DNA from: Phaffia rhodozyma
Lineage: Eukaryota; Basidiomycota; Tremellomycetes; Cystofilobasidiales; Mrakiaceae
DNA: 64,000 nucleotides
Assembly (NCBI GenBank): GCA_014706385.1
Contig: JACGZH010000009.1
Span: 806,001 to 870,000 of the forward strand
Reading direction: 5' to 3'
Positions 23,632 to 35,644 of the stretch are shown here, piece by piece (the stretch's first letter is position 1; each line of letters starts with the position of its first letter). The notes under the pieces are model-generated. The model did not search any database, was not told the origin of the DNA, and was given only the letters and a program-made list of their open reading frames with translations. A program made the position numbers and the translations under genes.

Positions 23632-24846
23632 ATGTCTACCGTCTTTCGATCTCTTCGAACAGCTGCCCGGCCGGCTGCCCGAGCTGCCCGAGGAAGCAAC
23701 GCTTCCTTTGCTGGTAAGCGGTTCGCCTCTGGACATGGCAACGTCGACTACGGATCCAAGTCTTGGAGCTTGAGGGATGATATCCCTTGGGTTGTGAGTT
23801 CTCTCGTCTCTTTCTTTCTTCAAATTTACACAGGTGTTTTTTACACCGTGCTTTTCTCTCAGCTAGTTTCCTTCGAGTCTTAAAATCCCATCTCACCGCA
23901 TTGAACGAAGGAGATGCAAAGAAAGCTTTTACTGATCTAAACTATCTTCTCTTCCTTTTCTCTTTGGTTTCATCAACTAAATTTTCATCTGAACCATGCT
24001 CACTTATGAAATGTAGGTCGGATCCGCTGCTATTTTCGGTCCCATGGTGAGTATTCGCATTACTATATGTCGCGTGCACGTTCTGGTATCTCATCAGCTC
24101 ATCTTCCTTCATCTTCTCTTTCTGCATCTCTGGTAAAAAGATTGGATGGGCTGTGAACTTAGTCCGAAACTCGTCTGCTCACGGTGAGCACCACGACTCC
24201 CACGGCCACCACGAGCACGCCGCTTCAGAAGAGAAGGAGCACAAGTTCGACGAGCACCCGGCGAACGACGTCACCGAAGACAGCGATGTCAAGGCTCAGG
24301 GTGAGGACACCGACGAGCCCAGCTCGATTAAGCAGTCTGGAGAAATTACCCCCATTGTTCGTATCCGATTCGGTTACCGATTTTCTGCTTGAGAGCCCTT
24401 TTGCTCACGTAAACTTTTGATTTAACGATGACAACGATGACCATGTAGAGCGCTGAGGTAAGGATGTTATGATTACGTTTTTGACTCTTCCCTAATGCGT
24501 CTTGTCTCGTCTTTCTAACTGACGCCTATATTCTCACTTGATGACGTCAACAGGACAAGAGCACTGCCCGGGCTCGAGAACAGGCCAAGGATGAAGCCGG
24601 AGGACACGAGGCTCCCGAAAAGGAGACCGCTGAGGAGGAGGAGAAGCAGTCTACCGAAGAAGTCAGCGAGAAGGAGGTCTCTGAGTCTGAGGAGAAAGCT
24701 CTTGTAAGTGATTGATTTTCCCTTTCTTTTTATCCGTCTCAAATATCGAATGAGTGCTGAAACGATGCTGTGTGTGGTCTCTGTAGGAATACGATACCCC
24801 TAAGCTTGCCAAAGAGGAAGAGGAGAAGGAGGCTGAGTCCGCTTAG
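23632..24846 (+). CDS. Small mitochondrial membrane protein with acidic tail
   Basis: This protein is not assigned to a named family. The N-terminus MSTVFRSLRTAARPAARAAR is Arg/Ala/Ser-rich with no acidic residues, a typical mitochondrial presequence. It is followed by FASGHG, a likely cleavage region, and one hydrophobic segment spanning IPWVVGSAAIFGPM and IGWAVNLV. After it comes a His-rich patch (HGEHHDSHGHHEH) and then a long, highly acidic Glu/Lys/Ser tail ending in EEEEKEAESA. Exons read as 23632-23793, 24017-24046, about 24131-24357, a 9-nt micro-exon 24449-24457 (SAE), then two more. Total length is about 190 residues. A single-pass inner-membrane protein facing the intermembrane space is plausible but not shown. 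Confidence 0.7.
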
Positions 24847-25549
24847 ATGTAGCCCAGAGTTACGATATGATGAAGTGTGTAGAGAACAACCAGAAGAGTA
24901 AACACATAATCCAAAGCAAGACTCCACACAGAAACACGATCAGATCGATGAGAAAAAGAACTTCGCCGGATTCAGTCACGTAATGTAAAGCTTGGCTGCG
25001 GGAAATTACGTAATCGGATCCTGGCCAATTCCACTCGTTTCGTCACTTAAACAACGAGAACAACTCAAGACAAAGCTTCGCTCATTCCACCCTTCACTTG
25101 ATCAACGCCTGAAGAGAAATAACGAATAGGAGAAGGAAAGCAACAAGGCAGGTGGTCCTATTCATTCAAAAACAACACAGAGTGCAAAGAATCGACCGTC
25201 TCGGCGTTGAAATCCAGCATTTCAAATAGTCCTCTTCCTACTCCTCTTTCTTCGGAGCGAGTAATCGTGCTTTGAGAAGACTATCGTCTGGTAAGCCACC
25301 CACCATTTCGTTGGGTCTCCCTTTTTCTCTCTTCATGCTCTTCGTGCATCTCTCGAATTTATTCAGTACAGCAAGCTCAACTAACTTTCTCTCCCTTCGG
25401 CTACTCTCCTCTCCGGGTTAGAATCACCCTCTTGCCTGCTTATTTCGCCTCGTATCGATCAGCATACGTTCACAGCCTTTTCTTCCCTCTTGCCCTCTCA
25501 AAGAAACTGGCAGTTTCTTGATCTCCAATCTCCCTCCTCTTGAATCAAA
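24847..25549. other. Intergenic region, promoter side of the secreted protein gene
   Basis: I see no coding potential. Two TTACGTAA-like elements (ACGTAATG near 24978 and ATTACGTAAT near 25004) are visible and could be bZIP-type sites. The segment before the next start is C/T-rich, as usual for a fungal leader. Confidence 0.4.
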
Positions 25550-27750
25550 ATGTCACCTATAAAGATGACCTTCTACATTTCCCATTGGAAGATCCTGGCA
25601 TTTGTCTGCCTCGCTCTCCACGCTTTTAGCCCTTGCTTAGGGCGGAGCACGCAGCAACCTCCTTCCTCTCCTCCACCAGCATCCTTCCCTCGTTCGCCTT
25701 CCTCTGGCTGGTCATCAAATCAACTACCGCCGAGCGTCTCCCAGGCTTCATCATCTTACATGGTCGGATATTCGGCCAAACCACCAAGTGGTCCGGTAGT
25801 GGATATGACAATGAATAGCATGGACAGGAGGGAGTCATCATCTCTAGGTTACACAAACCCGTCTCTGACCGGAGGTCAAATGTTAACGGTTCGTTCTAGT
25901 CTTGTCTTGATTTCTTCTAGTATTCTCCTGGTGTTCTCTATAGAACATCTTTTGCATTGTAGATTCGAACACTAACACTAACTACTCACTCCCTATACTG
26001 CTTTTCTCTGAACCCATCTATTTTGAAACTTACATGCCTGCTTATTGTCGTCATCGCCTATTTTGGGAATGTCATTTTTTTGTGCACGACTGGGCAACCG
26101 GTCTCTGGACATTTCCTTTCTCCAGATCGTCAATGAAACATATCCAGCAGGTCTGGGAGAGCCGTTGAACATGATTATCTCTGCCAACTCTGATGCTGCC
26201 GTCTTGTAAGAAAGTTCCTTACATGTCTTTTCTAACGTCAAGGATATCATGTATTTAAATCGGGTTCTCCTGTCTGCGCGCTGGATGCATCGCTAACAAA
26301 TTTCCGCCCTTTTGATTTGGTGTTCAATAGGGTGGATTCAGCAGATAATGGGGGACTAAGGAACTATTATCTGTTCGTTTCATATTTAGTCTTTTTTCTC
26401 ATTAAGAAACAAACATATATCTGACGCATCCTCTGTATCCTTCCATTAACTCGCACTGGACAAAAAAACCCCTCATAATAGGAGTCTGAACTTCTCAGGA
26501 AATTGCTTGAACATTATATCAACGGGCGGACAGTATGCAAACCTAGGCGATGGGAAGGATGTTGGTATGTATCTTCTTCGCACCTTCAATTTCTCTTGTT
26601 TTCCTCCGTATTCTCTATCATGCTCGCTTTATTGTGTACGATCTCGCTTTTGTTATGGGTGACTCAGAACTCATCTTCGTGTTTCTCTGTTTCTCGATAC
26701 GAAAGTTATTCAAACGGCCGAGATTCGTTACAACTTCGGCGATGCTATCTTCGGCACATGCAGAGAAACTTTCCAGGGTGGTAACCATTTCAGGTATTGG
26801 ACACAGGCCACTACTGGAGCTATCTTTATGGCGTAAGTCCTTTCGTGTTTCAAGCTTTAAATTTTCTCATCATTTGCTCTTGACGAGATCCTGATATATA
26901 CTTTGATCTAAATAGTGCTTCCGAAGAGATGGATCTTGCCCGTTCGTCCTACATTTTCTCTTTAGTTCTCCTTGACCACATTCTCGAGTTTGAGCTAATA
27001 TTCATACTCTTATAATCTAAAGAGGGACACGACATCGTCTCAAACGGCTACAACCTGGGTCGAGATGGTATTGTCGGGTACGCAACCACTGGTGGAACGA
27101 CTGAAACGGTTGTCTCGAGAAATGTCACCAACTCAACCGTCCTCCAGGGCAGCACATCTTACAACAAGTGAGTACCTCTATCTACCTATCATCCCATCTT
27201 GATCTCCTATCAAATATCTGGCCTAGAGCTGGCTGAAAACTGATGTTTGCGGAATCTTTCTATCGTCGCTAGCTATACATACACGACAACCGTCCAATAT
27301 GTTTCAGGCCTTCTTCAGAATTCTTCAGAGGGCATTAGTGAGTACTTTCTGTGTTTGTTTGGCAATTTCGGACCACAACGGTCAACTTGCTGATCTTTGC
27401 TATTTTGTCTCTGATTTTCAAGACCATATGTACACTGTCGAGGAGGATGGATATCCGGCTATCGACGGCCTCGTTGCTGTTATGACCGTCAAGATCACTG
27501 GTTATCCGTAAGTCGTCCTCTTCCGTTTGACGCTTTTCTTGTTGCTGTTGCTGAACCTTCAATTCTTCTTCTTCTCTACATTTTCTTTCGCACCATTTGA
27601 TATCTTTGGCCTTCAATGTCGGAACGAAACAGGCCGGCAAGCAGCGGTGCTGGGTCATTCTCTCCTCGAGCGTCTATCACGCTTGTCACTATCGTTTCTG
27701 TGATGCTTTCTCTATCAATTCTTGATCTCAAATTCTTCCAGATCCTATAG
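25550..27750 (+). CDS. Secreted, probably GPI-anchored protein
   Basis: I do not recognise a named family. The start MSPIKMTFYISHWKILAFVC leads into a hydrophobic signal peptide ending near PCLG. A Ser/Pro-rich segment follows, then a conserved-looking extracellular region spread over about ten exons. It includes TYPAGLGEPLNMIISANSDA, LNFSGNCLNIISTGGQYANL, YNFGDAIFGTCRETFQGGNH, FRYWTQATTGAIFM, SNGYNLGRDGIVGY and EDGYPAIDGLVAVMTVKITG. Several N-x-S/T sequons are present (NFS, NVT, NST, NSS). The C-terminus has a small-residue Ser/Gly/Ala stretch and then a hydrophobic tail (ITLVTIVSVMLSLSIL) ending at TAG 27748-27750, which fits a GPI-attachment signal or a membrane anchor. A cell-surface role is inferred from topology only. 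Confidence 0.75.
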
Positions 27751-28739
27751 ATTCGTTTCTGTCCTTTTTCTTTGCTTTCTGTTCGTCCATGTGCTTTCCT
27801 TCATCTCAGTTACCCATTAGATCTCTTCTTTTCTTTAATACTTTTGTATTTGTCTTCTTTTATCTCCTTTCATTCATGCTCGATTTTTTCTCTTTCTTCA
27901 AATCTTTAGACCATTTCACTTGACTTGCCTGTTCTCCTTCTTCTTTGTTTCCTTCAATAGAGTCAATCCGTTCCTTAACCCAGTTATTTCATTTCACCAC
28001 TCACTCTTGACATATCACATCTACCTCCTGTCCTTCATTCTTTCTTCAACTCTACTCCTATCGGTCTACTCATCTCTACTTTATTTCGGATCCCTTTTGT
28101 TCCTATCTGTCTTTGTCGTTTCTTTCGAACCACCGGATCGAAGAACCAAGAGGCGGGAAGGAAAAAAAAAAAAAGGAATTCAGATGTTTATGCTTTTCTT
28201 TTCATTTTCATCTTCCTTTTCCTTTTCCACCTACATACCATACTGCTACGATCGCAAAGGGTCATCATATCTCATAAAGATCAACCAGAAGACCAAAGCC
28301 CCGTTCTAGACTGAGAAAGCGAGACCAGAAGGGGAAAAGAATACTGGGTAGAAAACGATGTAGAGTAAATGGGTTTCCAAACAATGAGTAGATGGGGAGA
28401 ACAATACGCGAAGTATATAAATACATGTACCACGATCTGGAGCATAAGCACAGGCACAGATGGATGAGTAAATGGACGGATAGATAGTGTCCAAAATTGG
28501 AAAGACAGAGAATGAATACATGTTCCCTTTTTTGATGAGAAGTGGGTAAGAAGGAAATATTTGTTGCGTTTGGGAAAGAGTAGGTAGATTAGCATCGGCA
28601 GGCACGAAGAAAATACAAAAGAGTATACCCGAGAGACAAAAAAAGAAACAAAAAAGGCAAAGAAGGCATGAAAGAAGAAAAGGAAGAGGAAGAGGAAGAA
28701 AAGAGGAAGGGTTTAAAACAGAGGTATCACTCGCACGTC
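27751..28739. other. Convergent 3' intergenic region
   Basis: This region separates the stops of the secreted protein gene and the kinase gene. The plus strand is T/C-rich up to about 28140, then carries an A-run near 28160 and becomes A/G-rich, as expected for facing 3' untranslated regions. Open frames here are low-complexity, and I see no supported gene. Confidence 0.5.
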
Positions 28740-31305
28740 TCAATCGACATTGGCCTCTCTCCTTCGCCCTCGCGATCTGCTCCTCCTCTCGCTAGTGCCT
28801 TCCCTTCTTTCCCGTGCAGGTTCCTCGACCTCCACGATCATCTGACCGCCCAATGTTCCCCACCCTTCGTTTGGTTCTGCTCTCTGTCCGGGTTGATTCT
28901 GAGTGTGGGCCGACTCGACGTATGGTCGTCTTCTCCATCTAGTATCCCTGCTGCCTGACCGAGATCTACTCTTTGATGCCTTCAAGCCTGATGGAAAGAT
29001 CGTCGAGCCCGAAGCCGTAGAGTGATGGAATGGAGGAGAAAGCGATTGGTGTGGTGCGGGAGGAGAAAGCGATTGATGTGGTGTTGGAGGGAGATAGGTC
29101 TGATCCGACCAACTGTTGGCCTGGGTTTGATGGCCGTCAACGCTGGAGAAGGATTCTAGAGAGGAACCAAATAGAGAAGCTGATTGATAGGAGGTTGAGG
29201 GCAGAGAAGGGGACGATGGCCCACCAGGATTTTCATCGATCCGGGCCGATCGATGGGTACTTTTTGATCTTCTCCGGGTAGTTTGACCAAGCACACCCAA
29301 AGCTGTTCTCGACCGACTTCGACTCCGACTAGACTTTCTGACTTCTGCCCAACCAGCCAACCATTCGCTCCTCCCAACCTCGTCAACTGTCCATCGTTCG
29401 TCGACCTGAACCTCCAACAAACCTTTCAACAAGCTCTCTGCTTCTCTGCCTAACCGACCGCCACCGACTTCTTCTGGCAAGGACCATACCCCCCGGAGAA
29501 TCTTCATCTGCAACCGAGGTTCAAACGCGTCTTGGAAAGGAAACGAGCCAGTAGTTAGAAGGAAGTGCAGGAGCACTCCAAGAGCCCACATGTCGGTCGT
29601 CAAGGTTGTCCTTTGTTGAGCGCCAGAGAGTGACTGTACTGGTTGGAGAAGCTCTGGGGCGGTATAAGGCATGGATCCACCGGAAGGAGGAATGAAGGGA
29701 GGGGCGGTCGATTGTGCCATCCTCAACAGAGCGGCCGACCGAGGGAGAGGTGAAGAAGCCTGTCGGTTCTGAGAAGTTTTTCCAGATGGAAACCCATGAG
29801 GTTGAAGACTGGCTAGAACGGTATTGGCATTTGTATGGCCGGTGATGCTAATAGGTTGTGGAGACTGGTTGACTTCCAATCGGTGGGAAAATCCAAAGTC
29901 AGACAGTTTGCAGTGGCCCTAAGAAGGAAAAATGTAGAGACGCATTTGCTTTAGATTTGGTGTTTCATTCATCGAAAGAGGAATAACAATATTATGAACT
30001 TACTTCTTCATCGACCAAGACGTTTTCAGATTTGAGATCGCCGTGAACGATTCCCTCCCTATGAAGGACCTGCAAACCAGCCACGATATCTCTGAACAGC
30101 TTTCTAGCGTCATCCTCTGGGAAGAACCGAAGTCCACCACCAACACCTGACTCCCTAAGGGTAGCCGACCGACCAACTCCGACTAAGCCTGCACACTCTG
30201 TCTGATTTGACTGACCGTTCGACCTGTCCGTGGCCGAAGCATGACTGAATGATCGGAAACTAGAGACCAGTCGTCTCCCACGACCACGGTCGTGCTCTCG
30301 ATGTCGACGGACGAGATCAAAGAGCGATCCAGAGACCATGTAGGGCATAAAGAGAAAGATTGCGTCTTGTGTTCGTTCCGAAGAAAGGAGAGGGAGGATA
30401 TTTGGATGGGAAGGCAGGGAAGCCCAGAGGCTAATTTCTGTTTCTAGCTCTGTTGCCAGCTCATCGTCTTGTACGCCCGTTGAGTTGCGAGCGCTCTTTA
30501 GCTTTGGTTTGGGAAGAAGGACGATCTTGACTGCCTGAGGGGGTGACAGTCGTTCCTTAGCAGGAAACGACAGGACCTCGCGAACGGAGCCGGTTGAGCC
30601 TTTACCGAGGATTCTGCCGATGAACTTGTCATCAAACACAGGGAAATCATCGAGGGATGAGATTGATGGAAGCAGTGCGCTGAACGAGGAGAGGGATGAG
30701 GAGGAGGATGTGACCTGAGAAGAGATGGTAGGAGAGGAAAATGAGCTCAGGAAGGAAGATGCCGGAGAGGGTTCGACCGAGGTGGGCTCGGGCGCTGGCC
30801 GAGAGTTTCCATCTGGAATGGTCAATGTAGGGAGAGGGGGAAGGCCAAAGGAAGAAAAGGCGGCAAGAAAGGAAGCTCTGGTGGAGATCGCTACGGGTTC
30901 CAACTGAATCTCACCGGTCGGGGTTGTCAACGAGGACAGGTCGGCTGATGGACTGTGACGTTGATGATCATTCGGGCTGTCAGGAGGATGAACATGTTCT
31001 CCCGGACCAAACGAGCTGTATGACCTTGGTCTGTAAGGCACAGCCGAAGAAGACGAGGACGAGGACGAGGATGCTATGCTCGAGTGAGACCCAGTGGATG
31101 CCAAAGGAACACGTCGTTTGGATGCTTGATCGCAAAGGGCAGCGGAAGGAACGTTGGTGGCAGCTTGAGGACCGAGTAGACCTGTGCTCAGAACGGAAGA
31201 ATATGACTCCTGTCTGGCGGAAGAAGGAGAAAAGTCGTATTGATTGTTTGAACTAGATGTAGAGCAAGGGATGGTGATCGGGAGGGACCCTTCCTGGATT
31301 GCCAT
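28740..31305 (-). CDS. Serine/threonine protein kinase with large catalytic-domain insertions
   Basis: The two exons are 30004-31305 and 28740-29918, giving about 826 residues. The first ~200 residues are Ser/Pro-rich. The kinase domain starts with the Gly loop ILGKGSTGSV, the ATP-binding Lys in QAVKIVLL, and a hinge region FMPYMVSGSLFDLV. The catalytic loop is HGDLKSENVLVD and the magnesium motif SDFGFS. The activation segment ends in GSMPYTAPELL, and a TTDMWALGVLLHFLLTTGSF helix follows. All catalytic residues needed for activity are visible. Two low-complexity insertions are unusual: about 60 residues between the hinge and helix E, and about 75 residues between DFG and APE. The C-terminal ~180 residues are Arg/Ser-rich. 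I cannot place it confidently in a named fungal kinase group. It is divergently transcribed from POB3. Confidence 0.88.
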
Positions 31306-31967
31306 TCAAGTGTCTAGCTGGATGAGAACTCAGATGGATGTTGACGGTGGGTGGTGGGTAAGAACCAACTGTAGAACTAGCGAAGGCAGCAAACGAGATG
31401 AGCCGGAAAGGAAACTTAAGAATACGGAGTTACTAAAAGTCATTAGGAAAAATTCTATTACAAATCCACCACAAACCTAATGGACATTCCAGGGCCAAAC
31501 GAACACATGCTGAACGTGCTCAACGGGTTTCTTGTGTCTTTCTCCCGTGTTCTCCGTGTTCTCTCTGTTCCGTTAAGACTGTTCTCGAGTTCCAGCTGCT
31601 TTGGAGGAACAATCAGACGCATTGGCAAGATCATCGTAAGTCTATCGTCCTACCTGCTGAGGCTGCAGTGTGGATAAAACAACTAGAGAACGTAGGGCTG
31701 CAGGCGACAACGCCACAAGAGTAATCGACTAGACGGCAGATAGTACACACGCCGGGGGGGTTAGTAGTATATGCGTCGCACACGTGAGCAGTAACAGGGA
31801 GCGCAGCTGTGCTTGTAGCCTTCGACGCGTCCTACGCAACTGACGCGTCGAGGACGTGTAACCCAACAATTCGTTCTCATCAGTCTCATCATTCTCTTTT
31901 TCCTCTTTCTATTCCATCTATCATACATATACACTGGCAACCACTCACACACACATACCCTGACACC
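31306..31967. other. Divergent promoter region between the kinase gene and POB3
   Basis: Both neighbouring genes are transcribed away from this 662-base stretch. It contains a paired ACGCGT palindrome (listed separately) and, just before the POB3 start, a C/A-rich leader. I see no coding potential. Confidence 0.6.
31823..31850. promoter_or_regulatory. Paired MluI cell-cycle boxes in inverted-repeat form
   Basis: Two ACGCGT hexamers (31825-31830 and 31843-31848) sit inside perfect 9-bp inverted arms, CGACGCGTC and GACGCGTCG, separated by 10 bases. ACGCGT is the MCB site bound by MBF (Mbp1-Swi6) in G1/S promoters of ascomycetes. The site is about 120 bases upstream of the POB3 start and about 520 bases upstream of the kinase start. 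The repeat is directly visible; its function is inferred. Confidence 0.6.
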
Positions 31968-34734
31968 ATGTCCTCGACCACACAGATTGATGAGGGTAAG
32001 CTGCCTTGTTTCGTTTTACCATGTTCTTACCGCTGTATACTCTCTTTTCGTCACGATCCTACATTCAACTGATCTCTCTCTCTCGATTCAGTTTTCCTTG
32101 GCTCAACCTCAAAGTTAGGAAGTTGGTATTCTTCTTGCACTCTCTCAGCCTTTTTTGTTATCATTACCAACAGAACTCATCGCGTTTATCACCAATCCAT
32201 GTCTATTTAGAACTTCGAATCGCTCCTACAGGTCTTGGCTGGAAATCTATCGAAGATGACAAAGAGAGCCTGGTCACCTTGACCGCTGCAGAGATCAGTT
32301 GGATTAGCTGGACCCGGTGAGCACTCATATATATGTATGCCGTTAGTGTCATTTTCGAAACTTACGCTTCACCTTCTTTTCAGTGTCGCCCGAGACTTCC
32401 AAATTTCGATAGGTCGAAAAACATCCGATGAACGATTGGTGTTTGAGGGCATCAATCGAGAGGATCATGACCGAATCGCAAAGTACATCAAGCAGCACTG
32501 GGACATTAATCTCGAACACAAAGAAACTTCGCTCAAAGGATGGAACTGGGGTCAAGTCGATGTCCAAGGTCCGTTTTTCTAATCATGTCAATTTTTTATC
32601 TAGACTTCAGTTACCGCCTAGTTGGCTTCTTTAGCTCACTCGACTTCTTATGATCGATTTATCTTTGAACAGGTCCCAACCTCGCATTTCTAGTCTCGGA
32701 CAAACCATCTTTCACCATTCCTCTCTCCTCCATCGCCAACTCCAACATTGCAGGCAAGACAGAAGTTTCTTTAGAGATTACTCCGCCAGTCCAGCCTCCT
32801 CAGGCTAGTGGTGGTGGCAAGAGTCGGGTTCGCCCAATTGACGAACTGGTCGAACTTAGATTCCATATCCCCGGCCAGGCTGAAGAGAGTGGAAGCGAGA
32901 GCGAAGGTGAGAATGAGGAAATCAGTAAAGCTCAGGCGTTCCATGATATGATCAAGGAACGAGCCGAGATTACCGAGGGTGGTGGAGAGGGCGTGGTCGT
33001 GTTCAACGAGGTTCTCGTTCTCACTCCTCGGTTCGTACAGACCTTTCTTCTTGTCGCTGTCCCCTTCTTTCTTGCGTTCTGCTCGTTCTCCACTCATAGA
33101 TATTTATTTCCGTCTTCATCTTGACTCGAACCGCTAAATAGTGGTCGATACGACATCGACATGTTCCTCACTCATTTCCGACTTCGAGGAAAGACTTACG
33201 ACTACAAAATTATGCACTCCAGTGTCACCAGGCTCTTTCTCCTACCTAAAGCAGATGAGATCCATGTACAGCTTGTCGTAAGTCCCCCTCTTGTTCTCGT
33301 TTTTTTACCTTACCGATGTGGTGGAAACCCTCTTCAGTAGAAATCTGATTCCTGCGCTCTGTTTCCGTTTGATTCACTTAGGTTGGTTTGGACCCTGCTA
33401 TCAGGCAAGGTCAAACTCGATACCCATACTTAGTCATGCAATTCACCAAGGATGAGGAGATGGATGCTGAGCTCAACTTGACCGAGTAAGTTACTTTCAA
33501 TTGATAATCTCCACCATCCAGTCTTATGTCTCCTTTGCGCATCCCTGTGAATGAGCGTACACTGACTCTTGTCCTTTCTTGTTTCTCATCTGATTTGATC
33601 CGGCTCTTGATCTGACCGAATGTAGAGAGGAATTGAAGGAGAACAACTTGATGAGGAAGTACGAGGCACCTGCGTTCTCGGTCGTTAGTCAAGTCTTCAA
33701 AGCGTTGACTGGCAAGAAGATCATCCCCCCTTCATCTTTCGTCAGGCAAGTGTCCTCTTTTTCTGATCTTTTCTTCGGAGCTCTATCTCTGACTTTTTTT
33801 CTTTCGATTTCCGTTTGTTCTGATCAACAGCACATCCGGTCAAAACGTCGTCAAGTGCAATCTGAAGGCGAATCAGGGAGAACTCTATTTCTTGGAGAAG
33901 AGCATGATATTCATTGCCAAACAACCTCTCCTCGTCGAATTTGCCAATATCCAGACCCTCAGTTTCTCTCGGTGTGTCCTCTTTCCTTCTTTGTGTTCAT
34001 TCCTAGTTTGTTTTTCCTTTCACCTCATGCGATGCCAAACCTCTCCTTTCTCATTTTTTTTTTTTGCTTCTTACAGAGTTGGCGGAAACATGGCATCATC
34101 GAAGACATTCGACATGTCTATCTCACTCAAGAACCGAACGGACGGTGGATCTGACTACTCATTCACCTCGCTCTCAAAAGATGACGCCGAACCGATCAAA
34201 GCGTTCCTGATGGAACGTAAAGTTAAAGTCAAAGACAAGACAGAAGATGACGTGTTGACTGTTCAGCTGAGCGATGAAGATGAAGACATGGAGAGTGACG
34301 AGGACAGTGAGGACAGTGAAGAGGAGAATGGAGGAAGGAAGAAGCAGCCGAAGGATGGACAGGCCAAGAGAAAGAAGCCGGTCGCTTTAGCAAAGGCGCC
34401 AGTTGGAGGGGACGACGACGAGGATGAGTCCGGTTCGTTCTTATTCTCGGTTCCTTTTTTAATTCTCAAGCCTTCATGAGAGTGCATCTCCAAGTATCGA
34501 TTTCGGGCTGACCTGTCTGTTTGGGAACCCGTGTTCAATTTTATAGAAGACGAAGACTTCCAAGCATCTTCTTCTGATGGAGGATCCGCTACGTCCTCAT
34601 CTGATGAATCAGACTCGGATGCTGAAGCTGGTGGAGGAAAGGAAGAAGCGGAGAGCGATGTAGAAATGGATGAACCGAAAAAGAAAAAGTCGGGCGATGA
34701 CGGACCTGTCAAGAAGAAGGCAAAGAAGGATTAG
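31968..34734 (+). CDS. POB3: FACT complex subunit Pob3 (SSRP1-like)
   Basis: Pob3 pairs with Spt16 in FACT, the histone chaperone that loosens and rebuilds nucleosomes during transcription and replication. Spliced exons give the N-terminal PH-like start [59 protein letters not shown], the SSRP1 core ([67 protein letters not shown]) and the second PH-like domain ending in [17 protein letters not shown]. The tail is strongly acidic with Lys clusters ([18 protein letters not shown], and [19 protein letters not shown] at the end). There is no HMG box, as in other fungal Pob3 proteins, where Nhp6 supplies that function. The first coding exon is 28 nt (MSSTTQIDE). Confidence 0.93.
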
Positions 34735-35644
34735 ATGATCTCTTTTTTTCTTGTCTCACTCTCGAATGTGCTTGTGATTGTGCTCGTTCTGGTCTATTTT
34801 CTTTTGCATCTTTCGCTCATGATATCTTTTCTGGTTTGTTATCCTCACCTTGTGCTATATGATCGTTCATTCAATCGCCCCTTCGTTCTTTCTTTCATCT
34901 TGGTCTATCTTATCTTCCTCTCCTCTTTTTTTTCCCTCCTTTCTTTTCTTTTGAAACAACCTCCCACACACAACCCGTGCGGTCTACAAGAAAAAGAGAA
35001 CAAGAGACCTTGAGAACCCTCTTGATTGTCTGAACGCCATTCATCTCGTTTGCTTTTCATTACCAAAATATCAGAACAAACAACAAATAACGAGAGACGA
35101 GAAGCACGAATTATGAAGCATGAAGCAATTTAAACACATGATCGAGAAAGGAGAATGTCTGAGAAGGGAATGATGAAAACTAGATAGAACGGAACGAGAA
35201 GAGGTTTTTATTTTATTTATTTCATAAAAACCTTGATGATATAGACAGCAAGAATCACAAAATGTTTTTCTTTGTGTTGAATGAAAGTTCATAACAAGAG
35301 GGGAACAGATGATAGGCCGAAAAGTGCTTGTCCGTTTGCGGAAGCAGAAGAGAGGACAACTAAAGCGAAACAAGAGGTATATTAAAACGAAAATAAAAAT
35401 TGGAAGCGAGGAGTGTCAACGTGAGACGAACAAGGTTTGGAACGTATAGATACAGACAAGCAAAGTAAAATTGAGCGACTCAAAAGCAAGACAAAGTGAA
35501 GACCAGAAAACCAAGATATGAATGAAGAGATTATGAACAAGGGCGAAAGATGAACCTAGAGAAGGTCTAAACAATGATTGGACAGCACACCTACGTCCCC
35601 GAAGGTGGTAGCAACAACGATAACAAGTAGAAAGGGTCCAGTTC
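34735..35644. other. Convergent 3' intergenic region
   Basis: This region lies between the stops of POB3 and the acyltransferase-like gene. It is T/C-rich on the plus strand up to about 34960 and then A/G-rich, again the mirrored pattern of two 3' untranslated regions. I see no supported gene. Confidence 0.5.

Noticed and set aside
27920..28309. Plus-strand open frame of 129 codons after the secreted protein gene
   Set aside because: T/C-rich 3' untranslated sequence read as Phe/Ser/Leu; no domain and no splice support.
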